Source: Corynebacterium sp. Marseille-P4321 (GTDB lineage Bacteria > Actinomycetota > Actinomycetes > Mycobacteriales > Mycobacteriaceae). From it: a DNA stretch of 64,000 nt. How positions within the stretch are numbered: the first letter of the stretch is position 1; every line of letters starts with the position of its first letter. Positions 8,574 through 17,739 of this stretch are shown here, piece by piece. The translations under genes were made by a program, and so were the position numbers. The stretch lies in contig NZ_CAHJXO010000002.1 in assembly GCF_903645305.1 (NCBI RefSeq), forward strand, positions 310,001 through 374,000, given 5' to 3'. The notes below the pieces were generated by a model, which did not search any database, had not been told where the DNA came from, and was given only the letters and a program-made list of their open reading frames with translations.

Positions 8574-9962
8574 CTAGAGATCCTCCTGCGCGATCTGTTT
8601 CTGCGCGGCTTCCTTCGCGGCCCCCGGGCTCATCTCGCCCTCTTCCACTTCCTGCTCGAGCTTCTCCAGCGCGCGTGGGACCCACATCTTGCGCGACTGC
8701 TTAATCACGGCAAGGAACCCGATGAGGAAAACCGCGGTGACAACCGGCACGGCGATGAAACCCCAGAAATAGGTGCCGGTGAGGTCCGGAATCAGGCCCC
8801 ATAGCGAAGCACCGGCGGAAAGACCGATGGGGTACGCCATACCGAGGATGCCCCACAGCTTGGAAAACGAGCGCTGCCCGAACGCGCGCTCACCGATCAG
8901 CGGCGGCGTGACGGTGCCGTTCGCAAGGCCGAACGCGATGAGCACCATGGACGCGAAGAACAGCCACGGGGAGCGCGCGAACGCAAAGACCACGATGCCC
9001 ACAGAGGCGATCACCAGTGTGAGCACGAGCGTCTTCTCCAGGCCCAGCTTGTCCACCAGCCAGCCAAGCAGCGGCTTGTACGGGATGAGCAGCACGGTGG
9101 CCAGCACCACCACCGCGGAAGCAACTTGGCCGCTGACCGGCACGCCCCACGGCTCGTTAGCCAGGTAGTTCACCACGTGCTGGGTGAGGCCGTAAGTCAC
9201 GCCGAAAAGCACGAGGGAGACAAGCAGCACGTAGAACCATGGCGTCTTCAGCGCTTCCTCCTGGGTCAGGCCAGGCTCGAAGCTGTCCTTCGCCGTGGTC
9301 ATCAGCTTGTCCTCCGGCGGCGCGCCAAAGGGTTTGAGGCCCTCGTCCTCTGGGTTGTTCCGGATCATGAACAACCCCGGGAGGATGGTCGCAATCGCCA
9401 TGATGACCGCGAGCGCCAGCATCGCTCCGCGCCAACCGATCGAATCCATCAGCGGCGGCACGATAAGGCCCAAGATCACGCCACCCACGCCGGAACCCGC
9501 CAGCACCGCTCCCAGCACGGTGCCGCGCTTTTCCACGAACCAGCGGTTGACCACCACGATTGGTACGTACTGCACACTCAAGCCCACACCGAGGCCGATG
9601 ACAAGGCCGGAGAGGTAGAACGACCACAGCGCAGAAGAGAATGCGAACATGGTCAGACCCGCTGTGGCGAGCGCGCCGCCGATGACCATCAGGCCCTGCG
9701 CCTTGAGTTTTTCAATCAGCTGCGCAGCCAGCGGCATCGACAGCGCGGAAGCGATGCCGTAGATGGTGTAGTACAGCAGGAAGCTAGAGCTGGAGAATCC
9801 CGGAAACTCGGACAGGACAGCCGGGGTGAAAAAGCTCAGGCCGGTGAGGGTGACGGCAAAGCCGATCTCCGAAATGGCGGCACCTGCGGCGACTCGCATG
9901 TGTTGCCGGGGAATCTTGCGCTCTTTCGGCTCCGCGGGGCCGGTGGTGGTGGCGGTGGACAT
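8574..9962 (-). CDS. MFS transporter, OFA-like (copy 2)
   Basis: A 462-residue paralogue of the downstream transporter, with the same 12-TM plan and the helix 4-5 signature GLGVGLSVQYVPIVVVNRWF. It differs by a longer charged C-terminal tail ending QKQIAQEDL. AAAGGAGCC lies 9 bases before the ATG. The 145 bases between the two genes contain only a weak hairpin and probably the copy 1 promoter. Keeping two well-conserved copies suggests different substrates or regulation rather than redundancy. Confidence 0.85.
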   Translation of the reverse strand: MSTATTTGPAEPKERKIPRQHMRVAAGAAISEIGFAVTLTGLSFFTPAVLSEFPGFSSSSFLLYYTIYGIASALSMPLAAQLIEKLKAQGLMVIGGALATAGLTMFAFSSALWSFYLSGLVIGLGVGLSVQYVPIVVVNRWFVEKRGTVLGAVLAGSGVGGVILGLIVPPLMDSIGWRGAMLALAVIMAIATILPGLFMIRNNPEDEGLKPFGAPPEDKLMTTAKDSFEPGLTQEEALKTPWFYVLLVSLVLFGVTYGLTQHVVNYLANEPWGVPVSGQVASAVVVLATVLLIPYKPLLGWLVDKLGLEKTLVLTLVIASVGIVVFAFARSPWLFFASMVLIAFGLANGTVTPPLIGERAFGQRSFSKLWGILGMAYPIGLSAGASLWGLIPDLTGTYFWGFIAVPVVTAVFLIGFLAVIKQSRKMWVPRALEKLEQEVEEGEMSPGAAKEAAQKQIAQEDL

Positions 9963-9980
9963 CGCCTTAGGCTCCTTTCG

Positions 9981-10004
9981 ATGTGGCTTCCAATGTGGCT
10001 TCCA
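9981..10004. repeat. 12-bp tandem duplication in promoter region
   Basis: ATGTGGCTTCCA occurs twice head to tail between MFS copy 2 and the small acidic gene. It may affect promoter spacing; no further function is seen. Confidence 0.6.
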
Positions 10005-10132
10005 ATGTGCCGTAGTGGTGGCGTTGTGGAGGTTGTACGGCTCAAGGTAGCACTGCGGCCGACGCGGCGGATTCGCGCGCTACACTCGGAGCAACACGAA
10101 ACGAAAAGACGCAGAAGGAAAGGGGCTCAATC

Positions 10133-10336
10133 ATGCAAAACGATCCCGCAAAGCCCGGTTACACCACCGACGGCAGCACGAATAAGCCGGTGGACCGCGA
10201 CGAGGACCAGTTCGCCCAGGACACCGGTTCCGCGCTCGGCTACGGCGAGGAGGCAGACAATTCGGTTGAGGAATCGCAGCTGACCTACGACATCTCCAAG
10301 GACGACGAGGGCGAGCACCCCACCATCCAGGAGTAG
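10133..10336 (+). CDS. small acidic hypothetical protein
   Basis: A 67-residue, strongly acidic, hydrophilic protein (many Asp and Glu) with no hydrophobic core, probably disordered or a protein-binding peptide. It has a good ribosome binding site (AGAAGGAAAGGGG) 7 bases before the ATG. Its stop at 10334-10336 directly abuts the stop of ligD on the other strand. I do not recognise the family. Confidence 0.65.
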   Translation: MQNDPAKPGYTTDGSTNKPVDRDEDQFAQDTGSALGYGEEADNSVEESQLTYDISKDDEGEHPTIQE

Positions 10337-12631
10337 CTAGACCTCCCAGCGCACGTCGCTGGGGTCTTTGTCTTCGCGCCAGCCTCGCCACGAGGCCTGG
10401 CGCACTTTTTTGCCCGCAGTCGCCCCGGCTATCCGCACTTCAGCGACGTGTTTCGGGGTGACCCACCACGCGTCCTTCGCGTCTTCGGATGGCACTTCCA
10501 CTGGCGGGGTTTTGCGCTGAATGCGCCGCAGCTTCTTCTCTATCGCTGCCAGCTGCGCGTTGTTAAACCCGGTGCCCACACGCCCCGCGTAGCGCAGCTC
10601 ACCATCGGCGTCCGGCACGGCGAGCAGCAGCGACGCGATGCCGCGCTTGCCCTCGCGCACGCCGATAACCACCACTTCCTGGTGCAGGTCGCGCTTTACT
10701 TTCAGCCAGGCACGGCTGCGGGCACCAGGCTCGTATGCAGAGGGCAATTGCTTTGCGACGACTCCCTCCAACCCCATCTCCTCCGCCGCCTGCCACGCTG
10801 CCGTGAAGTTGCCGCGGTAGGCGGGAGGGATGGCCACATGCTCGGTGGCCCCCAGCCCTTCCAGCGCCTCGCGCCGGGTGGAGTACGCCTCGCCGGTGAG
10901 ATCGCGCTCCCCCAGCTTGAGCAGGTCGAAGAGCATGTAGCGTAGCTCCACGCGATCGTCTGCGTTCCCCTCGCGGTCCGCCGCGTGCAGCAGCGAGAAG
11001 TCCGGGACGCCGTCCGGGGAAAGGGCGATGAGCTCGCCGTCGGCGACGCTGCCGTCGATAAGCAATTGCTTCAACTCGTCCGCGTGCGGGAAAAGATGCG
11101 TGTAGTCCTTGCCGCTGCGGCTGGTGAGGCGGACGCTGCTGCCGACGCGGGCGAGGATGCGGTAGCCGTCCCACTTCATCTCGAAGGCGAATTCGGCGCC
11201 GTCCTGCTCCTCGAGCGCTATGTCGGCCCTGGTGGCGGCGGTGGGCAGCATCGGTGCCAGAACCGCCGTGGCCTCCGGCTGCCGCTTCATGAGCTTGAGC
11301 ATCCAGTGGTCTTTCTCGGCGTCGGTGCGCACCAGCGCGTAGCGGCGAGGGAAACCACCCAGTCCGCCGTCGGATTTGCCGTGGAGCACCGCAATGACCT
11401 CATCGTCGCGCCACTTTTCAATCTCGCAGGTACCGATGTCCCAGATGCGCACCGTGCCGGCGCCGTACTGGCCCTTCGGGATCTCGCCCTCGAACTGCGC
11501 GTACTCGATCGGGTGATCCTCCACATGCACCGCGAGGCGGTTCGCGTTCGTGTCCAGCGGCGGGCCCTTCGGCACGGCCCAGGAGACGAGCACGCCGTCG
11601 CGCTCGAGACGGAAATCCCAGTGCAACGAGCTCGCGTGGTGCTCGCCGATGACGAAGATGGGCGCCCCCTGGCGCGGTGTGGGCGCGGCCTCAGGTACCG
11701 GCTCGCCGGTCTTGGTCGCGTCGCGCATCGAACGGTAGGTGTCCAGCCGATCCCCGCCCGGTGCGGCCAACTCGGCGATCGGGTCGAGGCCGCTCTCCAC
11801 GCGCTCGATGACCTCCTCGAACTCCAGTTGGGCGAGTTTCGGATCCTCGATCTCCTCCCACGTGCGCGGCGCGGCGACCGTGGGCCGCTCCCTACCGCGC
11901 AGCGAGTACGGCGTGATGGTGGTCTTCTTGCCGTTGTTCTGACTCCAATCGATGAACACCTTGCCGCGGCGCTGCGCCTTCGCCATGGTCGCCGTCACCG
12001 TGTCCGGGAACTCCTCCTGCAACGCTTGCGCAAGCGCCTTCGCCACCATCGAGACTTCGGCCGCGTCCGCGGAGCCGTCCAGCCCCGCGTACAGATGGAT
12101 ACCCTTCGACCCCGAGGTCACCGGCACGCACGACAGCCCCATCCCTTCGATGATCTCGCGGCACGCCAACGCCACCTCGGCGGTCTGGGCCAGCGTGACG
12201 CCCGGCCCGGGGTCGAGGTCTAGCACGAGCCGGTCTGGGTTGCCCGGCGAGCCGTCGGCAGCGAAGCGCCACTGCGGCGTGTGCAGCTCCAACGCCGCCA
12301 CCTGGGCGAGCCACGCGAGGGTGGCGGGATCGTCGATAAGCGGATATGCGTTCGTGCTCGTCTTGTGCTCGATGGTGGCCGTGGGAATCCACTCCGGCGC
12401 CGAATCCTCCAAGTCCTTGCGGAAGAAGCTTTGCTTCTCCACGCCCTCGGGCCAGCGCTTCCGCGTCACCGGCCGCATGCGGGCCTGCGGGATCAGCGCG
12501 TCCGCGACGGCGAGGAAGTAGCGCACCACATCAGCTTTCGTGGTCCCAGTCGCCGGGTAGAGCACCTTATCCAAGTTGGACACGGTGAGTTCGCGGTCGC
12601 CCACGCGGACCTTCTGCTCGCCTTTCGCCAT
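10337..12631 (-). CDS. ligD: ATP-dependent DNA ligase LigD (Pol-PE-Lig)
   Basis: A 764-residue multifunctional NHEJ ligase. The domain order is N-terminal primase-like polymerase (about 1-290; LVLDLDPGPG carries the metal-binding Asp pair, SGSKGIHLYAGL the nucleotide contacts), then 3'-phosphoesterase (about 325-430; GEHHASSLHWDFRLERDG and HVEDHPIEYAQFEGEI), then ATP-dependent ligase (about 455-764; adenylated Lys in EMKWDGYR, motif IV EGVVAKQ). This Pol-PE-Lig order is that of mycobacterial LigD rather than the Pseudomonas order. It joins Ku-bound double-strand breaks after end processing. Ku is encoded 0.5 kb away on the other strand. Two 11-mers (11053 and 12331) encode LID. Confidence 0.95.
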   Translation of the reverse strand: MAKGEQKVRVGDRELTVSNLDKVLYPATGTTKADVVRYFLAVADALIPQARMRPVTRKRWPEGVEKQSFFRKDLEDSAPEWIPTATIEHKTSTNAYPLIDDPATLAWLAQVAALELHTPQWRFAADGSPGNPDRLVLDLDPGPGVTLAQTAEVALACREIIEGMGLSCVPVTSGSKGIHLYAGLDGSADAAEVSMVAKALAQALQEEFPDTVTATMAKAQRRGKVFIDWSQNNGKKTTITPYSLRGRERPTVAAPRTWEEIEDPKLAQLEFEEVIERVESGLDPIAELAAPGGDRLDTYRSMRDATKTGEPVPEAAPTPRQGAPIFVIGEHHASSLHWDFRLERDGVLVSWAVPKGPPLDTNANRLAVHVEDHPIEYAQFEGEIPKGQYGAGTVRIWDIGTCEIEKWRDDEVIAVLHGKSDGGLGGFPRRYALVRTDAEKDHWMLKLMKRQPEATAVLAPMLPTAATRADIALEEQDGAEFAFEMKWDGYRILARVGSSVRLTSRSGKDYTHLFPHADELKQLLIDGSVADGELIALSPDGVPDFSLLHAADREGNADDRVELRYMLFDLLKLGERDLTGEAYSTRREALEGLGATEHVAIPPAYRGNFTAAWQAAEEMGLEGVVAKQLPSAYEPGARSRAWLKVKRDLHQEVVVIGVREGKRGIASLLLAVPDADGELRYAGRVGTGFNNAQLAAIEKKLRRIQRKTPPVEVPSEDAKDAWWVTPKHVAEVRIAGATAGKKVRQASWRGWREDKDPSDVRWEV

Positions 12632-12661
12632 GGCAACAACTGTAGGGATAACGTTTAGTGC

Positions 12662-13087
12662 ATGACTTGGATAACGTTCGCGGGCGCAGTGGCGCTCATC
12701 TGGTTCGGCATGGTGTTCGCTATCTCGTTTCTAGAGGCACCGCTGAAGTTCCGCGCGCCGGGGATCACCGTAGAGCTGGGGCTTGGGATCGGCCAAATTG
12801 TCTTCCGAGCTCTGAACACCGCCGAGTGTGTCCTCGCCGTGCTGGTCCTGGTTGGCGCCATCGCCGGTGAAGGATGGACTGCCGGCGCAACGCTGCTGAT
12901 GCTCGCGGTGCTCACCCTCGCACTGCAGCTCGTGGTTGTACGCCCCGCGCTGCGCGCCCAATCCCGGAAGGTGCTCGCTAACGGTTCCGGCGGGAAGCGC
13001 TCGAAGCAGCATCTTTGGTACGTGGGGTTCGAAGGAATCAAAGCCATTCTGCTCGTTGTCGGAGGATTCACGGCTCTAGCCGGATAA
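12662..13087 (+). CDS. four-helix membrane protein of unknown function
   Basis: A 141-residue integral membrane protein with about four predicted helices (residues 3-22, 46-70, 75-96 and 120-140) and a short cytoplasmic basic loop (QSRKVLANGSGGKRSKQ). It starts 30 bases from the divergent ligD start, so both promoters lie in or across that gap. It sits between the two NHEJ genes, but nothing in the sequence ties it to repair. Confidence 0.75.
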   Translation: MTWITFAGAVALIWFGMVFAISFLEAPLKFRAPGITVELGLGIGQIVFRALNTAECVLAVLVLVGAIAGEGWTAGATLLMLAVLTLALQLVVVRPALRAQSRKVLANGSGGKRSKQHLWYVGFEGIKAILLVVGGFTALAG

Positions 13088-13149
13088 GGGCGGGTTGAGG
13101 CGGGCTGCGGCTGGGCCTCGAACTGCAAGAACTGCCTATACTCGCGCCC

Positions 13150-13968
13150 ATGCGCGCGATCTGGACCGGCTCAATCACTTTCGGCCTAGTCAATGTCCCC
13201 GTCAAGGCCTACGGGGCGACCGAGGACCACGACCTTTCCTTCCACCAGGTGCACGATAAGGACGGCGGACGCATCCGCTACGAGCGCCGCTGCGAGGTGT
13301 GCGGGGAAAAAGTGGAGTACAAGCACATTGATAAGGCCTTCGAGGAGGACGGCGACACCGTCGTGCTCACCGACGAAGACTTCGACTCGCTCCCCGAGGC
13401 CGACAACGACGAAATCGAGGTCGTGCAGTTCGTGCCCGCCGAGCAGATCGACCCGATCATGCTTGAGAAGACCTACTACCTCGCACCCGAAGGAAAGACG
13501 CCGAAGTCCTACCTGCTGCTGCGGCAGACGCTTGAGGATTCTGAGCTCACCGCCGTGGTGCGCTTCGCGCTGCGACAGAAAACCAGGTTGGGTGTGCTGC
13601 GCGTGGTGGGCAAAGTGATCGTGCTGCAAGGCATGATGTGGGCCGACGAGATCCGCGAGCTCGACTTCGACGGCGAATTCAAAGGCACCAAGTCCCGCGC
13701 CAAGATCGCAGACAAGGAGCTCGAGCTGTCCGCCCAGCTCGTGCAGTCCTACGCCTCCGACTTCACGCCCGAGGAGTTCGAGGACGACTACCAAATCGAG
13801 CTGCGCAAGTTAATCGACGCCAAGTTCGAGCAAGGCGACACCCTCGACACCGAAGCCACCTTCGGCGAAAAGCCTGACGACGAGGGCGAAGACGACGACA
13901 ACGTGGTGGACCTGATGGAGGCGCTCAAGGCTTCGCTGGATAAGAGGAAGTCGGGCAAGAGCGCCTAG
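13150..13968 (+). CDS. ku: Ku protein, NHEJ DNA-end binding
   Basis: A 272-residue bacterial Ku homodimer subunit of usual length. It begins MRAIWTGSITFGLVNVPVK, the highly conserved bacterial Ku opening, and the core beta-barrel and bridge region runs to about residue 235. The tail is acidic, then basic (KASLDKRKSGKSA), which in other Ku proteins contributes to DNA binding and LigD recruitment. It threads onto broken DNA ends and recruits LigD, encoded next door in the opposite direction. Confidence 0.95.
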   Translation: MRAIWTGSITFGLVNVPVKAYGATEDHDLSFHQVHDKDGGRIRYERRCEVCGEKVEYKHIDKAFEEDGDTVVLTDEDFDSLPEADNDEIEVVQFVPAEQIDPIMLEKTYYLAPEGKTPKSYLLLRQTLEDSELTAVVRFALRQKTRLGVLRVVGKVIVLQGMMWADEIRELDFDGEFKGTKSRAKIADKELELSAQLVQSYASDFTPEEFEDDYQIELRKLIDAKFEQGDTLDTEATFGEKPDDEGEDDDNVVDLMEALKASLDKRKSGKSA

Positions 13969-13989
13969 AAATCGTCCCCTCAGAGCATC

Positions 13990-14055
13990 TTGACATCAGC
14001 TTAGCCTTACCTTACTGTTCCACTTGTTCTTGTAAATTAGCTTAGGCTAACTTGA
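13990..14055 (+). promoter_or_regulatory. promoter and DtxR-like iron box of siderophore operon
   Basis: A TTGACA (13990-13995) and TACTGT (14013-14018) with a 17-base spacer form a plausible promoter. At 14037-14055 a 19-base site matches the DtxR consensus TTAGGTTAGSCTAACCTAA at 16 positions and lies just upstream of the start codon. A second partial box (TTAGCCTTACCTTA) begins at 14001. Iron-loaded DtxR would repress the operon. Confidence 0.8.
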
Positions 14056-14072
14056 CCGTAAAGGGGAAAGTC

Positions 14073-15302
14073 TTGAGGCTTCCACACAGAATTGGCGTGG
14101 CCGCGGTGACGCTTGCCACCGCTTTCGGGCTCGTCGCGTGCGCGGAAGAGTCCAGCACCACGTCGCAGTCGGCATCCACGGAGGTCACTGACGCGTCGTC
14201 AAGCGCAGTGGGCTCTCAAGCTCGTACGGCAGAAGGTGCGATTACCGTGACCGACGCCGCCGGCCGTTCGCTGGAGTTCGACGAGCTGCCGGATCGCATC
14301 GTCCTCGCCGAGGGACGCGCCGCCTACGCCACGGCCCTACTGCAGGACAATCCCCTCGACAACATCGTGGCCTACGGCCAAGACTTGGAGAAGAACGCGG
14401 GCGCATTCCGCGACAAACTCTTCGAGCTGCAGCCGGAGGCGAAGGACATGCCGATTATCGGAATGATCCAAAAAGGCGATGTCACGGTGGAGAATCTCCT
14501 CGCCCAGGACCCGGACGTAGTGATCATGACACTGGACCAAAAGAAGGCAGTGGAGGAATCTGGTTTCATCTCCGATATGGATGCTGCAGGCATCACCTAC
14601 GCGTTCATCGACTTCCGCCAGAAGCCGTTGGAGAACACCACTGTGTCCATGCAGTTGCTCGGCGACCTGCTGGGGGAAAGCGAACGCGCGGAGGATTACA
14701 ACGAGTTCTACACCTCCAAGGTGAAGGACATCACTGACCGCGTTGCGGACATCGATGAGCGTCCGGGCGTGCTGGTGTGGACCGCCGCCGGCTACAACGA
14801 ATGCTGCGCTGTGGCGGGCGACGTTCACCTTGGAACCCTGGTCACGGCGGCCGGCGGCCACAACCTCGGCCCCGAAGTCCTCGGTCCGGAGACGAAGCAG
14901 ATCACCCCGGAAAAGCTCATCGAGCTTAATCCTGAGAAGCTGATTGTCACTGGCGGCGAGTGGGCCCGCGACCCGAACAAGACGGACATGTTCCGCCACG
15001 TTGAATTGGGCTACCAGTCCTCCCCCGAGCTGGCGGAAGAGACGTGCGACGGCCCGTTGCAATTCCCCGGCCTCGACCTGCTGGACGCCCCGAAGAACGG
15101 CAATTACTTCGCGGTGTACCACCAGTTCTACGACAACCCGTTCAACGTCTTCGCCCTTGCGGCGTTTGCGAAGTGGATCCACCCGCAGGAGTTCGCAGAC
15201 ATCAACCCGACACAGGATTTCGTGGACTTCCACAAGGAGTGGATGCCGTTCGACTACAGCGGCGTATTCTTCTATGACCCAGCGAAACCGGAGGACAGCT
15301 AA
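14073..15302 (+). CDS. iron-siderophore ABC transporter substrate-binding lipoprotein
   Basis: A 409-residue lipoprotein of the FepB/BtuF-like class. TTG at 14073 is the chosen start because AAGGGGAAAG lies 3-12 bases upstream; an earlier TTG at 14052 overlaps the iron box. The signal peptide ends in the lipobox LVAC, so the mature protein is anchored by lipidated Cys. The periplasmic-binding fold follows, with the conserved start TVTDAAGRSLEF. It delivers a ferric siderophore or haem-like ligand to the permease encoded 3 bases downstream. Confidence 0.9.
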   Translation: MRLPHRIGVAAVTLATAFGLVACAEESSTTSQSASTEVTDASSSAVGSQARTAEGAITVTDAAGRSLEFDELPDRIVLAEGRAAYATALLQDNPLDNIVAYGQDLEKNAGAFRDKLFELQPEAKDMPIIGMIQKGDVTVENLLAQDPDVVIMTLDQKKAVEESGFISDMDAAGITYAFIDFRQKPLENTTVSMQLLGDLLGESERAEDYNEFYTSKVKDITDRVADIDERPGVLVWTAAGYNECCAVAGDVHLGTLVTAAGGHNLGPEVLGPETKQITPEKLIELNPEKLIVTGGEWARDPNKTDMFRHVELGYQSSPELAEETCDGPLQFPGLDLLDAPKNGNYFAVYHQFYDNPFNVFALAAFAKWIHPQEFADINPTQDFVDFHKEWMPFDYSGVFFYDPAKPEDS

Positions 15303-15305
15303 CGC

Positions 15306-16391
15306 ATGAGCACCCAAGTATCCGTGGCGGTCGAACCCACCGTGGATGCTCGCCAGGCCGCGATCGAAAGCTACCGGAAACGCGGGCGTAATAAGACGCT
15401 CGCCATTATCGGGCTCGCGATTGCGGCTTTCGCGAGTTTCCTGTTCAGCGTTATCGTCGGCCCACTCAATATTGCTGCTTCCGATGTGTTCAACGCCGTG
15501 TTCCGCCCGGAACTGGTGGACGAACAGACCCGCGTGGTCATCCAAACTCTGCGCCTGCCCTCCGCTGTGATGGCGGTGCTGTGCGGGGCCGCGCTAGGGC
15601 TTGCCGGCGGGCAGATGCAAACGATTTTGGATAACCCCCTGGCCGAGCCCTTTACGCTGGGCATTTCCGCCGCCGCGGCGTTCGGTGCCGCACTATCGAT
15701 CGTGATGGGTTGGACCCTAATTCCTAACCCGCAGTTCAACCTGGCCCTCACCGCAGCTATTGCGGCGCTTCTTGCCGTGGCCATCGTCGCAGGAGCTTCC
15801 GTGTGGCGCGGAGCGACCGCAGAATCCATGATCCTGCTCGGAATCGCGCTATCGTTCTTCTTCCAGGCACTGCTCTCTCTTCTGCAATACGGTGCCAATA
15901 TCGAGGCGCTACAGCAGATCGTGTTCTGGACCATGGGCTCAATGCAGCGTGCGAACTGGACCGCCAACATCATCCTTGCGGTGGTGCTTGTAGCCGCGGT
16001 GCCGTTTTGCGTCGCCAACGCGTGGCGCCTCACCGCGCTTCGGCTTGGCGACGACCGCGCAGCCGCACTCGGGATTGACGTTAAACGCCTCCGCCTTACG
16101 ACTCTGCTGGTGGCATCCTTCCTTGCCGCCGCGTCTGTGGCCTTCACCGGCATCATCGGCTTCATCGGATTGGTCGGCCCCCACGTTGCCCGCATGCTCG
16201 TGGGCGAGGACCAGAAGTTCTTCCTTCCCGGGGCGGCTGCAGCCGGTGCGATGCTGTTGAGCTTGGCGTACGCGGTTTCAATCTCGATCATCCCGGGGCT
16301 GGCAATTCCGATCGGCATCATCACCGCGCTCGTCGGCGTGCCATTCTTTGTGTTTCTTATCTTCACTAAGTCTCGCCGGAGGGGTGCATGA
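15306..16391 (+). CDS. FecCD-type iron-siderophore ABC permease
   Basis: A 361-residue permease with about ten membrane helices. The FecCD signature LRLPSAVMAVLCGAALGLAG lies near residue 80, and the coupling-loop segment GIIGFIGLVGPHVARML near residue 285. It forms the transmembrane channel of the importer, presumably as a homodimer because only one permease gene is present. It starts 3 bases after the binding-protein gene and ends overlapping the ATPase start by 4 bases (ATGA), indicating translational coupling. Confidence 0.92.
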   Translation: MSTQVSVAVEPTVDARQAAIESYRKRGRNKTLAIIGLAIAAFASFLFSVIVGPLNIAASDVFNAVFRPELVDEQTRVVIQTLRLPSAVMAVLCGAALGLAGGQMQTILDNPLAEPFTLGISAAAAFGAALSIVMGWTLIPNPQFNLALTAAIAALLAVAIVAGASVWRGATAESMILLGIALSFFFQALLSLLQYGANIEALQQIVFWTMGSMQRANWTANIILAVVLVAAVPFCVANAWRLTALRLGDDRAAALGIDVKRLRLTTLLVASFLAAASVAFTGIIGFIGLVGPHVARMLVGEDQKFFLPGAAAAGAMLLSLAYAVSISIIPGLAIPIGIITALVGVPFFVFLIFTKSRRRGA

Positions 16392-17143
16392 TGACACTCA
16401 GCGCGCAAAATCTCACCGTAAACTACGGAAGCACCACCATCCTTCACTCTTTGTCTTTCGGCCCGCTCGGCCGCGGGAAAGTAGTCGGGTTGATCGGCCC
16501 TAACGCGGCCGGCAAATCGACACTAGTGAAAACGATCGCGGGTATTAAGAAGCCTTCCGGCGGCACGGTGTCAGTCACTGCGGGTGGGCGTGAACTCCTT
16601 GGTAAGCAGCGTGTGGAGGCTCTCGGTTACGTGCCGCAAGATCTACTCAGCAGTGCCACACTCACGGCATTTGAGTCGGTTATGGTCTCCGCCCGCCGCC
16701 GCGGCGATGCGTCATGGGACCCGATCGAGCACACCGCCGCGATCTTGCACCGGCTGGGCATCACGCATCTCGCGGACCGACTCGTGTCCGACATGTCCGG
16801 TGGCCAGCGCCAGCTCGTCGCCGTCGCGCAGATGCTGGTGCGTGAGCCGAGCATCATGCTTCTCGACGAACCCACGTCCGCTCTCGACCTCCGCCACCAA
16901 ATCGAGCTCCTCCAGATCATCCGCGAGGAAGTCGCCGGGACGGACCGTCTCGCGCTGGTGGCCATCCACGACCTCAACCTCGCCGCCCGATTCTGCGACG
17001 AGTTGGTGGTGATGAAAAATGGCCGCGTCCTCGCCCAGGACGAGCCGGTTGCCGTGCTCACCCCGGACCTGTTGGAGGAGGTCTACGAGGTGCGCGCGCG
17101 TGTGCTTGACGATGCCGGCGTTCCCGTCGTATGCCCTGTGTGA
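16388..17143 (+). CDS. iron-siderophore ABC transporter ATPase
   Basis: A 251-residue FepC-like nucleotide-binding protein. The Walker A is GPNAAGKST, the Q-loop is in GYVPQDLLSSA, the signature is MSGGQRQLVAVAQ (variant of LSGGQ), the Walker B is IMLLDEPTSALD and the H-loop is in LVAIHDLN. It energises the FecCD permease. GGAGGGG ahead of the tandem ATG-ATG provides the ribosome binding site. Third gene of the DtxR-box operon; a hairpin follows its stop. Confidence 0.93.
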   Translation: MMTLSAQNLTVNYGSTTILHSLSFGPLGRGKVVGLIGPNAAGKSTLVKTIAGIKKPSGGTVSVTAGGRELLGKQRVEALGYVPQDLLSSATLTAFESVMVSARRRGDASWDPIEHTAAILHRLGITHLADRLVSDMSGGQRQLVAVAQMLVREPSIMLLDEPTSALDLRHQIELLQIIREEVAGTDRLALVAIHDLNLAARFCDELVVMKNGRVLAQDEPVAVLTPDLLEEVYEVRARVLDDAGVPVVCPV

Positions 17144-17146
17144 TAA

Positions 17147-17172
17147 CCCACAGCGTGTGTTGGCGCTGTGGG
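17147..17172 (+). terminator. hairpin after siderophore ABC operon
   Basis: A perfect 9-bp stem, CCCACAGCG with CGCTGTGGG, begins 4 bases after the ATPase stop. There is no immediate T tract, so termination is likely but not certain. Confidence 0.6.
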
Positions 17173-17179
17173 CTAGGCA

Positions 17180-17605
17180 CTACATCCCGGTGATCTTTTT
17201 TAACCGGTCGATCTGCTCCGAGGCTTGAGCCTTGGTCAGGTTCGCCGGGATTTGCTCGCCGGCCTGCTTCGCCATCGCGTCGATGTAGGACTTTTGCGAT
17301 TCAGTGGCGGGCTGGTCTCCCGTCGCCCACTCGGACGGGTCCTTTTCCAGGTTGCCGTCCTGCCCATCGCCGGTCGCGCCGAGCATTTCCTGGCCCTGCT
17401 GATTGGGCTGGTTCTGGTTGGGCTGGTTCGTGTAGTCGGCCTCAGCCTGCTGCTGGCCTTTCTCGGTGGCGGGCTGGCCGGCGGCCTGCTGCTGGCCGTC
17501 GACTGCGGGCTGATCCACCGGGCCGTCGATCTCCGGATCGTACGGCGGCTCCTGCGGGGGTTCGAACGCCTGCGGGTCGTTCGCCGGATCGTAGTTCTGG
17601 TTCAT
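17180..17605 (-). CDS. DUF3072 domain protein with Gln/Pro-rich N-terminus
   Basis: A 141-residue soluble protein. Residues 1-85 are low-complexity, rich in Gln, Pro and Asn. Residues 86-141 match DUF3072: WATGDQPATESQKSYIDAM, then a Lys/Glu-rich helix pair ending EQIDRLKKITGM. The function of DUF3072 is unknown; the domain is common in actinobacteria as a small helical unit. The gene converges on the siderophore operon. Confidence 0.8.
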   Translation of the reverse strand: MNQNYDPANDPQAFEPPQEPPYDPEIDGPVDQPAVDGQQQAAGQPATEKGQQQAEADYTNQPNQNQPNQQGQEMLGATGDGQDGNLEKDPSEWATGDQPATESQKSYIDAMAKQAGEQIPANLTKAQASEQIDRLKKITGM

Positions 17606-17739
17606 GGGGTGGCCTCTTTTCGTTTCGTGGGAAATGACGCCATGTTACCCGCGCGCGCGAAGCCGTAGCTGGCTCGAGCAGAAGGGGGTAGGGATAAGGT
17701 GGCTTCCATGGATCGTCGATTAGCAATGGCTCTTGTGCT

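Noticed and set aside
14001..14014. second DtxR box TTAGCCTTACCTTA
   Set aside because: Only partial match to the consensus and not symmetrical; mentioned with the main box rather than listed as a separate site.
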